Shown here one piece after another: positions 1 to 6,734 of a DNA stretch of 8,940 nt (position 1 is its first letter; each line of letters starts with the position of its first letter). Where the stretch lies: the NCBI GenBank assembly GCA_002415895.1, contig DIAV01000199.1, positions 1-8,940 on the forward strand. The letters run 5' to 3'. Made by a program: the position numbers and the translations under genes. The notes under the pieces are model-generated. The model had not been told where the DNA came from. It was given only the letters and a program-made list of their open reading frames with translations, and did not search any database. The stretch comes from Anaerolineales bacterium UBA5069. Its GTDB lineage: Bacteria; Chloroflexota; Anaerolineae; Caldilineales; Caldilineaceae.

Positions 1-1192
1 CAATCGTCTTGCCTGCGGGCACGCTCTCCAGCGCGAAGGTTACATAGTAGCGTGAATAACAGGGCCAGTCGGCGATGTCGATCTGGTTTTGCACATTGGC
101 GTCGGCTTCATCGCCCCAGTTCGTGTTGGGCCACACCTCCCAGAAGGAGGGCGTATTGTCGCCACAGAGGTTGCCTGTGGTGCCGCCCACACCGGCATCG
201 GGCACAGTGGCATCCTGCACCTTTGCGCGGCGGATGGTCGTCTCGCCGCTGGGCTGGATTGCAGGCGGATACCACTGCGGCGCGCCGATTTGCAGCATGC
301 CCCACGTGGCGACGTTGGTGGCGCTAACGCCCGCCGGCCACATTTGCGTCTCTACAAGCGGCCCGTTGCGCTCATCCACGTCATGCACCAACAGCCCCAT
401 GCGCAGGAAGGCGCCTTCGCGCGGCGCAGGCAAACCCAGCGCGTCGAGAGGAATGCGGAGGGTCTCCACCCAGCCGCGGTCGTCGGCATCGTCATTCAGG
501 CGCTCGCCGCGCCAGCCCGAGGTGGCCGCTACGGCCAGGGACGAAGGCGCCCACGCGCCATTGCTCCACTCCTCCACGCGCTTTGCCGCGTCCGGTGTTG
601 CCGAGAAGTTCATTTGCGCCGTGATGCGCCAGCGCTGCTCGGGAGTCGCACTCGTGGCCGGGCGCGCCAGCAGCAGCGTCACCGCGTCCCAATCCGTGAG
701 TGTGGCAATGGTTGGCGTCTCATCGTACCAAAGCCGCCTGTCAAATATCGCCACATAGACAACGAGTTCCGACGCCGTGTAGCCAATGCGCACATCCACC
801 CCATTCGACGAACGCGACACCTGGCCAAACCAGAAGACGGACGCTTGGTCAAGCACGTCGTTCCGCTCGAGCGGTGCAACGTGGATCAGCGGCAACCCAC
901 CCGTGGTTGTGGCACGCGTTGGCTGCGGCGAGGGCTGTGCAGTGGGCGTTGTGCCAGGCCCGGGCGTGGGCGATGGCGTGGCTGTGGCTTGCGCCGTTGG
1001 CTGCGCCGTGGGTTGCGCCGTGGGTGTGGCCGTTGCCAGCGGCGCCCCCTCAATCAGCGGTAGAAAGACCGGCTCCTGCGCGTAAAGCGGCAGCACCGTT
1101 GCAGTCACTGCCAGCACGGCGCTCACGACAACGAGCGTGGTTACCCATCGCCACGCGTGGTGGGCGTGGCGTTGTTTGCGTAATGAATTCAT
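1..1192 (-). CDS. Exported CBM9/DOMON-like and DNRLRE-like domain protein, C-terminus cut by window edge
   Basis: The frame is open from an ATG at 1192 to the left edge, giving 397 codons with no stop, so the C-terminus is missing. Seen: a basic start, then a hydrophobic stretch (about residues 17-36) ending in LYAQE, which fits a signal peptide cleaved near A38. Next come a VFLPLI motif (42-47) and a Thr/Pro/Ala/Gln linker (about 50-97). A globular region (about 103-305) contains ELVVYVAIFDRR and DWDAVTLLL, the pattern of CBM9/DOMON-like beta-sandwiches. From about residue 320 on, VWPNTNWGDE and RYYVTFALESVPAGKTI resemble the start of a DNRLRE-type domain, common in exported wall or polysaccharide-associated proteins. 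Cysteines C343 and C378 lie in that last region and could pair. The gene starts 42 nt after the propeller gene and is probably co-transcribed with it. Its SD is weak (a GGA about 12 nt upstream). Function is unknown; extracellular carbohydrate or surface binding is inferred. Confidence is high for the gene and moderate for the domains. Confidence 0.85.
   Translation of the reverse strand, partial: MNSLRKQRHAHHAWRWVTTLVVVSAVLAVTATVLPLYAQEPVFLPLIEGAPLATATPTAQPTAQPTAQATATPSPTPGPGTTPTAQPSPQPTRATTTGGLPLIHVAPLERNDVLDQASVFWFGQVSRSSNGVDVRIGYTASELVVYVAIFDRRLWYDETPTIATLTDWDAVTLLLARPATSATPEQRWRITAQMNFSATPDAAKRVEEWSNGAWAPSSLAVAATSGWRGERLNDDADDRGWVETLRIPLDALGLPAPREGAFLRMGLLVHDVDERNGPLVETQMWPAGVSATNVATWGMLQIGAPQWYPPAIQPSGETTIRRAKVQDATVPDAGVGGTTGNLCGDNTPSFWEVWPNTNWGDEADANVQNQIDIADWPCYSRYYVTFALESVPAGKTI
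902..1045 (-). repeat. Coding Thr/Pro/Ala/Gln linker repeat
   Basis: This segment encodes the low-complexity linker of the partial exported protein, including three consecutive PTAQ-type units (about residues 57-68) and TPSPTPGPG. On the plus strand it shows as repeated GTGGG/TTGCGCC units. Such linkers are typical flexible, possibly glycosylated spacers between a membrane anchor and folded domains. Repeats of this kind are prone to length change between strains. Confidence 0.8.
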
Positions 1193-1234
1193 GCGTATTT
1201 TGTCCAATTCCAGTGTCAAGCGAAACGTGGCGGC

Positions 1235-3466
1235 CTACTGCACCACGATCTGCGCCGGTGCAGCTACATAGATGACAGGATCGCCCTGATACCACGTAAT
1301 TGTTCCCGTTACCTGCACGTGGTCGCCCGGCGCGTAGAGCGTTTCGGGCGCAGCCGCAAAGTTTTGCCAATCGGCGTGCCGAATGCGCACCAGGAAGTAG
1401 CCTGTGTGCGGCTTGTGGAACCCCAGATAGACCGCCTTGCCATTGTTGAAGACATCCTCCAGCACACCATCCACAACCACACGCTGGCCCGCATAGGCGC
1501 GCGTGTCGGTCGCGGCAACAACGGGCAGCGCCGCAGGCGCGGCTTCGCTGTTGGGTGCGGCGTTCACTGCCACAGCCGCTGCGGGCGCGCTGGCCAGCGC
1601 AATCGTGGCGGTTGTGGCGGTTGTGGCGGGCGTGCCGTGCTCCAGCGCAACCACGCTCCCATCTGTCCCGACAAAAAGGACCATGCCGTCGCTTACCACC
1701 CACGACGCGTAACCGCTCCAGTATTGGTCGTAGACTGCACCCTGCTTCCAGAAGACATAGAAGCCGCCCGGCCACTGGCGCGTGTTGAAGAGGCGCGCGC
1801 CGCAGTAGTGGCTTGTGGAGAAGCCCGGGCAGAGCGAATCCTGGTCTTGTGATGAAACAATGTGCGGCAGATTGCTGGTTGTAATCGGCGCGCCGCTGCT
1901 GCCGCGCGCGGCAGTGCGATCCTCAATCTGGTGCGCAATGCCCGCTTCCCAGTGCCCGGCAAGGAGTTGATTCCCAGCCGCGCTCAGAAAGGGCATTTCG
2001 TCGGTGGGCACAAAGGTGCTTTGCATATAGCGCACATAGCCCGCCTCATAGCCCGCCACGCTGCTGCTGTCCATCACCATCTCGCCCAGGCGCGCATCGC
2101 CACGGCCATCACACTGCTGCGCCGTACTCAGGCACGCGCCACGGAAGGCAACATAGGCAACTTCGCTGCCATCGTCAAAGCGCTTCACCGTGGGCAGCGG
2201 CCCCATGGGCATATAGTCACCGTCGCCAAAGCCGCCATTGCCCACATTGGGGATGAAGCTCACCGCGCCCGTATCCAGCCGCAGCGCATAGAGCGCCTGC
2301 TGGTCGGGTCGCTGTGTCAGGTTGGCGCGCATCTGTGCATTGGCGTCGGGCCACGGCGTCCACGTCCACAGCGTGCTCCAATCCAGCCGATAGCGAATGA
2401 AGACCACACCGTGTCCCTCGGCAATCACAGGCCAGCCGCGGCGCACTTCGGCCTCGTTCTTCTGAATGGCCGAGGTGGCCGCCTGCGTGCGCCCTGTGGG
2501 CTTCACACGCCAGCGCCGCGCGCCAGTGGCCGCGTCGATTGCGTGCACCTGGAGATCGCGGCTGGCCGCCACCACGATGTTGGTTTGCGCCGCGTAGGCT
2601 GGTGGCGTATCCACGAAGGCGCCGGCATCGTATGACCAGTTGATCGCCAGGGTTGCCGCGTTCACTGAGTGTACGAAGGCGCCCATGGAAAAGTAGACAC
2701 GCTCGCCATCCACCACGGGCGGCAGCGGCAGATCGCTGGCCGTGCCGCCTGGCACGTCACCCATGGACGCGCCCGTCGCGGCGTTCAGTTTGTAGAGCTT
2801 GCCGTCGCTGGAGACAACAAAGAGCGCCCCTGTGAGCGCGCTGTAGGCAGGTGTCGAGTTGATGGATCCGCCCGGGTTCCCGTTCCAGAGCACCGCACCC
2901 GTGGCGCCATCCAGCGCAAAGACGCCGCGCGCACCGGCGGCCACATAAACGCGCCCGCCACCTGTTACCGGCTGGCTGTTGCGCGGCAGACCGCTCTTGC
3001 CCGCGGCAAGCCTGCCCGCCGCGTCAGAGCCGTTCCACACCCATTTCCAGCGCCAGGGCAAGCTCACCGCCTGCGGCTGGTAGGCCGTGTGCTGCGCGTT
3101 GTGGCCAAACTGCGTCCACTCGTCGGCCACAGGGGGCGGCAGCGGCGTTAGCTGCGCACCCGGGGGCGTGGCTGTGGCTGTGCCACCGGGCGTGTCACTG
3201 GGCGTGGCTGTCTGGCCCGGCTGCGCTGTTGCCGTAGCAGCACGCGTGGGCGTAGGCGTGGGCGTTGCTGTGGCCAAATCCGCGTTCTGAATCAGCGGCA
3301 GCCAGATTGCACTCTGTACATTGGGGTTCGCTGCATCGGGTGTGATTGTGCCGCCCGCGTCCTGGCTAAAGACGGGTTTGGCCAGCCAGAAGAGCGCGGC
3401 GACGCCAAGAAGCATGGCGGCAGCAACAAGCGGCCGCACACGGAGAGGGTGATTCTTTTTTGACAT
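1235..3466 (-). CDS. Exported PQQ-like beta-propeller protein with C-terminal OB-fold-like domain
   Basis: 743 residues, ATG at 3466, with a GAAGG Shine-Dalgarno 9 nt upstream. Seen: a basic N-terminus and hydrophobic segment (about 12-34) ending VFSQ, either a signal peptide or a membrane anchor. Then a WLPLI motif (55-59) and a Thr/Pro/Ala linker (about 62-113). Residues about 117-610 are a beta-propeller of the PQQ-repeat (quinoprotein/BamB-like) type. Blade signatures include GVFALDGATGAVLW (181-194), KLYKLNAATG, HAIDAATGARRW (308-319), ALYALRLDTG and a last strand pair LFVGTDGSVVALEHG. An Ala-rich spacer (about 611-652) leads to a final domain (about 655-742) with VVVDGVLEDV, GDHVQVTGTITWYQG and PVIYVAAPAQIVV, the look of a small bacterial OB-fold. 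Four cysteines (C445, C452, C546, C555) sit in the propeller insertions. I see no heme or dehydrogenase motif, so an enzymatic quinoprotein role is unproven; a binding or scaffold role outside the cell is inferred. Probably co-transcribed with the following exported-protein gene. Confidence 0.9.
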   Translation of the reverse strand: MSKKNHPLRVRPLVAAAMLLGVAALFWLAKPVFSQDAGGTITPDAANPNVQSAIWLPLIQNADLATATPTPTPTRAATATAQPGQTATPSDTPGGTATATPPGAQLTPLPPPVADEWTQFGHNAQHTAYQPQAVSLPWRWKWVWNGSDAAGRLAAGKSGLPRNSQPVTGGGRVYVAAGARGVFALDGATGAVLWNGNPGGSINSTPAYSALTGALFVVSSDGKLYKLNAATGASMGDVPGGTASDLPLPPVVDGERVYFSMGAFVHSVNAATLAINWSYDAGAFVDTPPAYAAQTNIVVAASRDLQVHAIDAATGARRWRVKPTGRTQAATSAIQKNEAEVRRGWPVIAEGHGVVFIRYRLDWSTLWTWTPWPDANAQMRANLTQRPDQQALYALRLDTGAVSFIPNVGNGGFGDGDYMPMGPLPTVKRFDDGSEVAYVAFRGACLSTAQQCDGRGDARLGEMVMDSSSVAGYEAGYVRYMQSTFVPTDEMPFLSAAGNQLLAGHWEAGIAHQIEDRTAARGSSGAPITTSNLPHIVSSQDQDSLCPGFSTSHYCGARLFNTRQWPGGFYVFWKQGAVYDQYWSGYASWVVSDGMVLFVGTDGSVVALEHGTPATTATTATIALASAPAAAVAVNAAPNSEAAPAALPVVAATDTRAYAGQRVVVDGVLEDVFNNGKAVYLGFHKPHTGYFLVRIRHADWQNFAAAPETLYAPGDHVQVTGTITWYQGDPVIYVAAPAQIVVQ
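3128..3283 (-). repeat. Coding Thr/Pro/Ala linker of the propeller protein
   Basis: Encodes residues about 62-113, a run of TATPTPTPT-type units and Gly/Pro-rich spacer between the N-terminal anchor and the propeller. It shows on the plus strand as tandem GGGCGTG/GGCTGTG units. The start of this linker (LATATPT) is identical in the neighbouring exported protein. Confidence 0.75.
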
Positions 3467-3806
3467 GCGGACTTACCTTCGTTTCTAAATATGTCGCAAT
3501 TTCAAGCGGCCCAGGCAGATTGCATGCAGGAGGTGGCAGCGGCGACGCTGAGGCGCGCCCTTGCCCGTGGTATACAGACCTTCGTCAGGAAGGCAGTAGC
3601 AACCGGGAATTTTTACCTGCGATTGACCTGAAATCGGCGCCCTGTTTTGCTGAGCCGGGCGCACAACAGCCTCACCATACAGGACACCATGCCACGCTTG
3701 CTGGATGAATTGCCCGTCACCCGACTCTCGCGCACGGGCAACTTCCGTACGCCCTTGACTACGCATCTCCGACATCTGACCGTCGCCCGCTATACGCCCA
3801 CAAAAC
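3467..3806. other. Intergenic stretch with no convincing gene
   Basis: This 340-nt stretch lies between the terminator of the lipoprotein gene and the start of the propeller gene. Small open frames exist on both strands (for example minus 3485-3775 and plus 3647-3856), but they lack a good ribosome binding site and recognisable motifs, and the plus one runs through the terminator stem. Weak inverted repeats are present: TTGCCCGT (3710-3717) with ACGGGCAA (3734-3741), and GCGCCC (3637-3642) with GGGCGC (3657-3662). The promoter of the propeller operon should lie here, but I could not find a credible -35/-10 pair on the minus strand. Confidence 0.5.
3476..3480 (-). promoter_or_regulatory. Ribosome binding site of the propeller gene
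   Basis: The minus strand reads GAAGG here, 9 nt before the ATG at 3466. It supports that ATG as the start, and the hydrophobic export segment follows directly. Confidence 0.6.
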
Positions 3807-3840
3807 GAAGCGAGGCTTCCAACAGCGGAAGCCTCGCTTC
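3801..3840 (-). terminator. Rho-independent terminator of the lipoprotein gene
   Basis: A perfect 14-bp inverted repeat is present: GAAGCGAGGCTTCC (3807-3820), six-base spacer AACAGC, GGAAGCCTCGCTTC (3827-3840). Read on the minus strand the stem is followed by GTTTTG, a short U-run, and it lies about 55 nt after the stop codon of the lipoprotein gene. On the plus strand the stem is followed by AATATC, with no T-run, so it acts most plausibly for minus-strand transcription. It separates the lipoprotein gene from the propeller operon. Confidence 0.85.
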
Positions 3841-3852
3841 AATATCGGCAAC

Positions 3853-3886
3853 ATGACACGCGCACGTGCGCACGTGCGCGTGTCAT
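3853..3886. repeat. 34-bp perfect palindrome with alternating purine-pyrimidine core
   Basis: The half-site ATGACACGCGCACGTGC (3853-3869) is followed immediately by its exact reverse complement (3870-3886). The palindrome contains two CACGTG hexamers (3863-3868 and 3871-3876). Positions 3856-3883 alternate purine and pyrimidine without a break, a composition known to favour Z-DNA. It starts 9 nt beyond the lipoprotein stop codon and precedes the intrinsic terminator by 12 nt. In RNA it would fold into a stem of about 15 bp with a four-base loop. It could assist termination, protect the 3' end or bind a dimeric protein; which of these is not decided by the sequence. Confidence 0.9.
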
Positions 3887-3895
3887 TGCTTGCGT

Positions 3896-6499
3896 TTACT
3901 TCGAGATGACCCCCATAAAAACCTGCAAATACTGCTCCGCAGTCACTTCGCTGCCGGCCGTATCCATCACGCTCAACGTGTACGTGTAGGTTCCAACGGT
4001 CGCCGGGCAGTCCGTTGCAGTGGAACCGTTGGGGTCGTCCAGTACAACAAAGGCGATCTCGCGCGTCACGTCGTTCACACGCATGAGGCCCACCTGCGCC
4101 GGCAACGCCGAAGTGTAGCTCCACGAAAGCGTCACGCATTCGGGAATGTAGATGGCGGGCGCACTCAGCGCAAAGCTGATGATCACGGGCGGTACGGCTG
4201 TGGGCGGCACGACCGTGGGTGGCACGACTGTGGGCGGAATGGGCGTCGGCTCGTCAGTTGGCACGGCTGTGGGCGTCGACGTTGCTGTGGGCACTACCGT
4301 AGGCACAGGCGTTGCCGTGGGCGCCAGGACGGTATTGGTCGATTCGCGCGCGTCGCTCATGACACCAGCGCGGTTGGTTGCCTCAATGCGATAGACATAG
4401 CTGCCGGGGTCGCTCGGGCAATCCTGCGAATTGCCCGTGAAGGAGGCGTTGTCGATGAGCAGGCTGCCGTTGCGCAGGATCTGGATCAGCGCCGGATCGC
4501 CACCCACGGCCCACACCACCTGGAAGCAGCCACCCAGATTCACCTGGCCGGGCGCGACAGCAAATTGCTGCACAACCGCCGGTGGCACAACCGTGGGCGC
4601 ATTGGTTGGCGTCGGTGTCGGCGTAGGCTGCTGCGTCTGATTCACGGTGACATAGCGGTTGGCCACGCTGGTGCCACCGTTGCCCGTGGCCGTAATGCGG
4701 TATTCGTAGCCGCCGGCAGGCGACGGGCAATCCTGAATGTCGCCACGCAGTGGGGCGTTGTCCCACACGGCGTTGCCGTTGCGGGTAATGTCGACACGCC
4801 GCACATCGCCGCGCACATCCCAGTTAATCTGCACGCATTGGCCCAGGTCAATGGTGCCATCGGGCACAACCGAGAACTGGCGAATATCCGGCGCGTTGGG
4901 TGCAGAGGTTACGTTAATGCGCTGCTCGCGCACCTCCACGGTGTTATCACGGCGCACGACACGCAGGAAGTAGCTCATGGTGCGCTGCGGATACTCAATG
5001 CGCTCGCCCGTGCCCGCCACACCGTTATCCCACCAGTTCTGCCCTTCGCGATAGAAGTAGACTGCACTCACATTATTCGTCGCCCAGTTGAAGCGCACGG
5101 GAGCCCCTGCGGTGATATTCGTGGGGTTGGCGATGAACGTGATTTGCGCGACGGGTGTCTGCGTTGGGCGCGGCGTCACTGTGGCCGCGCCGGGCACGGT
5201 AATGCCCACCCATATGCGCTGGCCGAAAGGTGCGTTAAGATCGTTGAACATCTGCCAGAAGCCCTGATAGGTGCCCGGAATCACGGGGGCCACCATGGGC
5301 ACGTTGAAGTCATATGTTGCGCCGGAGGCCACCCGCCCCGCCACAAACGCGGGCTGGCCGCTCATCTGCGCGCCGGGCAGGTTGCCCTGCACAAAGACCA
5401 GCCGGTAAGCCGTTGTCCACGTGCACGTGCCGCTGTTGCGCACGCGCCAGCTCTTGGTGAAGCGCTGTCCAGGATTCAGTACCGGCGGATTCTGCATGTT
5501 TTGGTCGTCAAAGTTGAGATCGGCCACAAAGGTCATGCTGTCCTGGCAGCGCGCCGGTGTCGCAGGCGGCGCAGGTGTTGCCAGTTTGGTGGGCAACGGG
5601 ATGGGCGTGGCGGCGATGGGCGTGGCGGCAGTTGTTGGCGTGGCCGTCATGCGTGGCCCGGGCACCTGACCCACATTGACGCCAAAAAAGTCCAGCGCCA
5701 GCGTTTCAATCGTCCCATCCATACGCAACTCTTCCAGCGCAGCGTTAAGGTTGCGGCGCAATTCGTTGCTGCCGTTCACAACCGCCATGGCATAGCGCTG
5801 CACGTTGATCCCCTGCGCCACAATCTTGAGGTTGTCGGCGTCGGTCACAAACTGCTGCGCAGGGTTGGCATCCATAATGACCATGTCAACGCGGCTGCGC
5901 TGCAGGTCGCGCACAGCCTGCTCAACATCACTATAGAGCAGCAGGTTCTCGGCGGGCAGCAGCCCTGCGTCAACCAGCGTGTCTTCGGCCCACGCCTGAT
6001 AAACAGACCCTTCCTGCACACCCACACGCGTGTCGGACCTCACCTCCTCGATTGATGTCAGGTCAAGCAAGGCTGAGTCGGCGCGCGTCAGGAAGGCGTC
6101 CTCGGCAATGTAGTAGACATCGCTGAAGTCAACGCGCAACTCACGCTCGGGCGTCACCGAAATGGCGCTGACGGCGACATCAATCTGGCCTACATCGAGC
6201 GCGTCATAGAGCCCTGGGAAGGGAATGTCAATCACGCGCACTTCAAGGCCAAGCTTCTCGCCCACGGCGCGCGCCAGTTCGGGGTCAAAGCCTGTCAGGT
6301 TGAAGCGACCATCGTAAAACGAGAAGGGCGGATAATCGGCGGAGGTGCCCACGGTGAGGGTGCCGGCCTGTTGAATGCGCGCCCATTCGCCGCCTGTGGG
6401 TGTGGGCGTCGGCCCTGCGGGCGGGTATGCGGTGCACGCGGCAAGTGCCAGCGCGGCCAGCACAATCAATGCCAAAAACAGAAATGTGTGCCGTTTCAT
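3896..6499 (-). CDS. Solute-binding (family 3) lipoprotein with NBR1-type FW domain and four Ig-like repeats
   Basis: 867 residues from the ATG at 6499. The frame is open to 6598, but this ATG has a GAGG site 8 nt upstream and starts a clear lipoprotein signal peptide with lipobox LAAC (C22). A Pro/Thr spacer leads to an amino-acid-type periplasmic binding domain (about 41-277): ADYPPFSF, GFDPELARAVGEKLG, YDALDVGQIDVAVSAISVTP and ERELRVDFS. R119 and D210 match the ligand carboxylate- and amino-binding positions of HisJ-like proteins. After a TP linker (281-317), residues about 318-436 form an FW (NBR1 Ig-like) domain with W351, W361, W415 and W430. Four Ig-like repeats follow (about 452-531, 538-620, 642-724, 772-861); the last three have a Cys pair (555/591, 658/694, 788/831). 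It should be lipid-anchored on the outer face of the membrane. No permease gene is adjacent, so it may be a transporter component, a sensor or a surface binder. A typical binding protein of this family is about 250-300 residues, so two thirds of this protein is extra. Confidence 0.93.
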   Translation of the reverse strand: MKRHTFLFLALIVLAALALAACTAYPPAGPTPTPTGGEWARIQQAGTLTVGTSADYPPFSFYDGRFNLTGFDPELARAVGEKLGLEVRVIDIPFPGLYDALDVGQIDVAVSAISVTPERELRVDFSDVYYIAEDAFLTRADSALLDLTSIEEVRSDTRVGVQEGSVYQAWAEDTLVDAGLLPAENLLLYSDVEQAVRDLQRSRVDMVIMDANPAQQFVTDADNLKIVAQGINVQRYAMAVVNGSNELRRNLNAALEELRMDGTIETLALDFFGVNVGQVPGPRMTATPTTAATPIAATPIPLPTKLATPAPPATPARCQDSMTFVADLNFDDQNMQNPPVLNPGQRFTKSWRVRNSGTCTWTTAYRLVFVQGNLPGAQMSGQPAFVAGRVASGATYDFNVPMVAPVIPGTYQGFWQMFNDLNAPFGQRIWVGITVPGAATVTPRPTQTPVAQITFIANPTNITAGAPVRFNWATNNVSAVYFYREGQNWWDNGVAGTGERIEYPQRTMSYFLRVVRRDNTVEVREQRINVTSAPNAPDIRQFSVVPDGTIDLGQCVQINWDVRGDVRRVDITRNGNAVWDNAPLRGDIQDCPSPAGGYEYRITATGNGGTSVANRYVTVNQTQQPTPTPTPTNAPTVVPPAVVQQFAVAPGQVNLGGCFQVVWAVGGDPALIQILRNGSLLIDNASFTGNSQDCPSDPGSYVYRIEATNRAGVMSDARESTNTVLAPTATPVPTVVPTATSTPTAVPTDEPTPIPPTVVPPTVVPPTAVPPVIISFALSAPAIYIPECVTLSWSYTSALPAQVGLMRVNDVTREIAFVVLDDPNGSTATDCPATVGTYTYTLSVMDTAGSEVTAEQYLQVFMGVISK
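3917..5146 (-). repeat. Four coding Ig-like repeats
   Basis: Encodes four related beta-sandwich modules of about 80-90 residues. Shared features are a start like (I/V)xxFxxxP, a mid-strand RNG/REG turn followed by DN, then (Q/T)DCP, then Y-x-Y-R-I or Y-x-Y-T-L. Repeats 2 and 3 are closest (RNGNAVWDN versus RNGSLLIDN; both with QDCPS and 36 residues between the cysteines). Repeat 1 keeps REGQNWWDN but has neither cysteine; repeat 4 is the most divergent. They probably arose by internal duplication and form a stalk or ligand-binding array. Confidence 0.8.
4187..4327 (-). repeat. Coding Pro/Thr/Val linker repeat in the lipoprotein
   Basis: Encodes the linker between Ig-like repeats 3 and 4 (about residues 725-771), ending in three tandem PPT(V/A)VPP-type units. 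The DNA shows matching near-identical units of 15 nt (GTGGGCGGCACGACC-like on the plus strand), so unit number may vary between strains. Confidence 0.8.
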
Positions 6500-6507
6500 G
6501 ATGGTTT

Positions 6508-6511
6508 CCTC
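6508..6511 (-). promoter_or_regulatory. Ribosome binding site deciding the lipoprotein start
   Basis: The minus strand reads GAGG, 8 nt before the ATG at 6499. This favours the start directly before the lipoprotein signal peptide over the upstream in-frame ATG at 6598, which would add 33 residues with no export character in front of it. Confidence 0.8.
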
Positions 6512-6734
6512 AATTTGCCGCGCTGTGCGGAGCCGCATCTGCAGGGTGGGTAGGCAAAGCTGTTGTGTGGGCGCGCCGCAAGCAGCTTGCGCCGCCAAGG
6601 GGAACGCTCACGCTGCTGCACCCGTTCTCATGACGGCGCATCCATGCCCATTGTTCCAGCCGTCGCACGCCGGCGCAGCGTAGACCGGCCCGGCGCGCGC
6701 TGCAGCCCGCGCGAGTGGTGTGCGCCCGTGCACT

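Noticed and set aside
89..1063. Plus-strand open frames opposite the partial exported protein, including 89-1063
   Set aside because: They are Arg/Gly/Cys-rich antisense shadows; the minus strand gives a coherent exported protein that stays open to the window edge.
1191..1219. TTGACA (1219-1214, minus strand) as a -35 box for the partial exported protein gene
   Set aside because: No -10-like hexamer lies 15-19 nt downstream before the start codon, and the 42-nt gap to the upstream gene favours co-transcription.
3485..3775. Possible small gene on the minus strand (96 codons) upstream of the propeller gene
   Set aside because: No convincing ribosome binding site, no hydrophobic segment or known motif, and mixed composition; it cannot be supported from sequence alone.
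4187..4327. Repeated GTGGGCGG-type units suggesting a CRISPR or non-coding repeat array
   Set aside because: The units are back-to-back without unique spacers and translate in frame to Pro/Thr/Val linker residues, so they are coding repeats.
3866..6055. Long plus-strand open frame (729 codons) opposite the lipoprotein gene
   Set aside because: The translation is rich in His/Arg/Gly with no motif and no ribosome binding site, and it starts inside the palindrome. The minus-strand frame has a signal peptide and clear domains; the plus frame is a by-product of GC-rich codon use.
6500..6598. Upstream start at 6598 for the lipoprotein gene
   Set aside because: It would put 33 residues without export character before the signal peptide; the ATG at 6499 has a good GAGG site and directly begins the lipoprotein signal.
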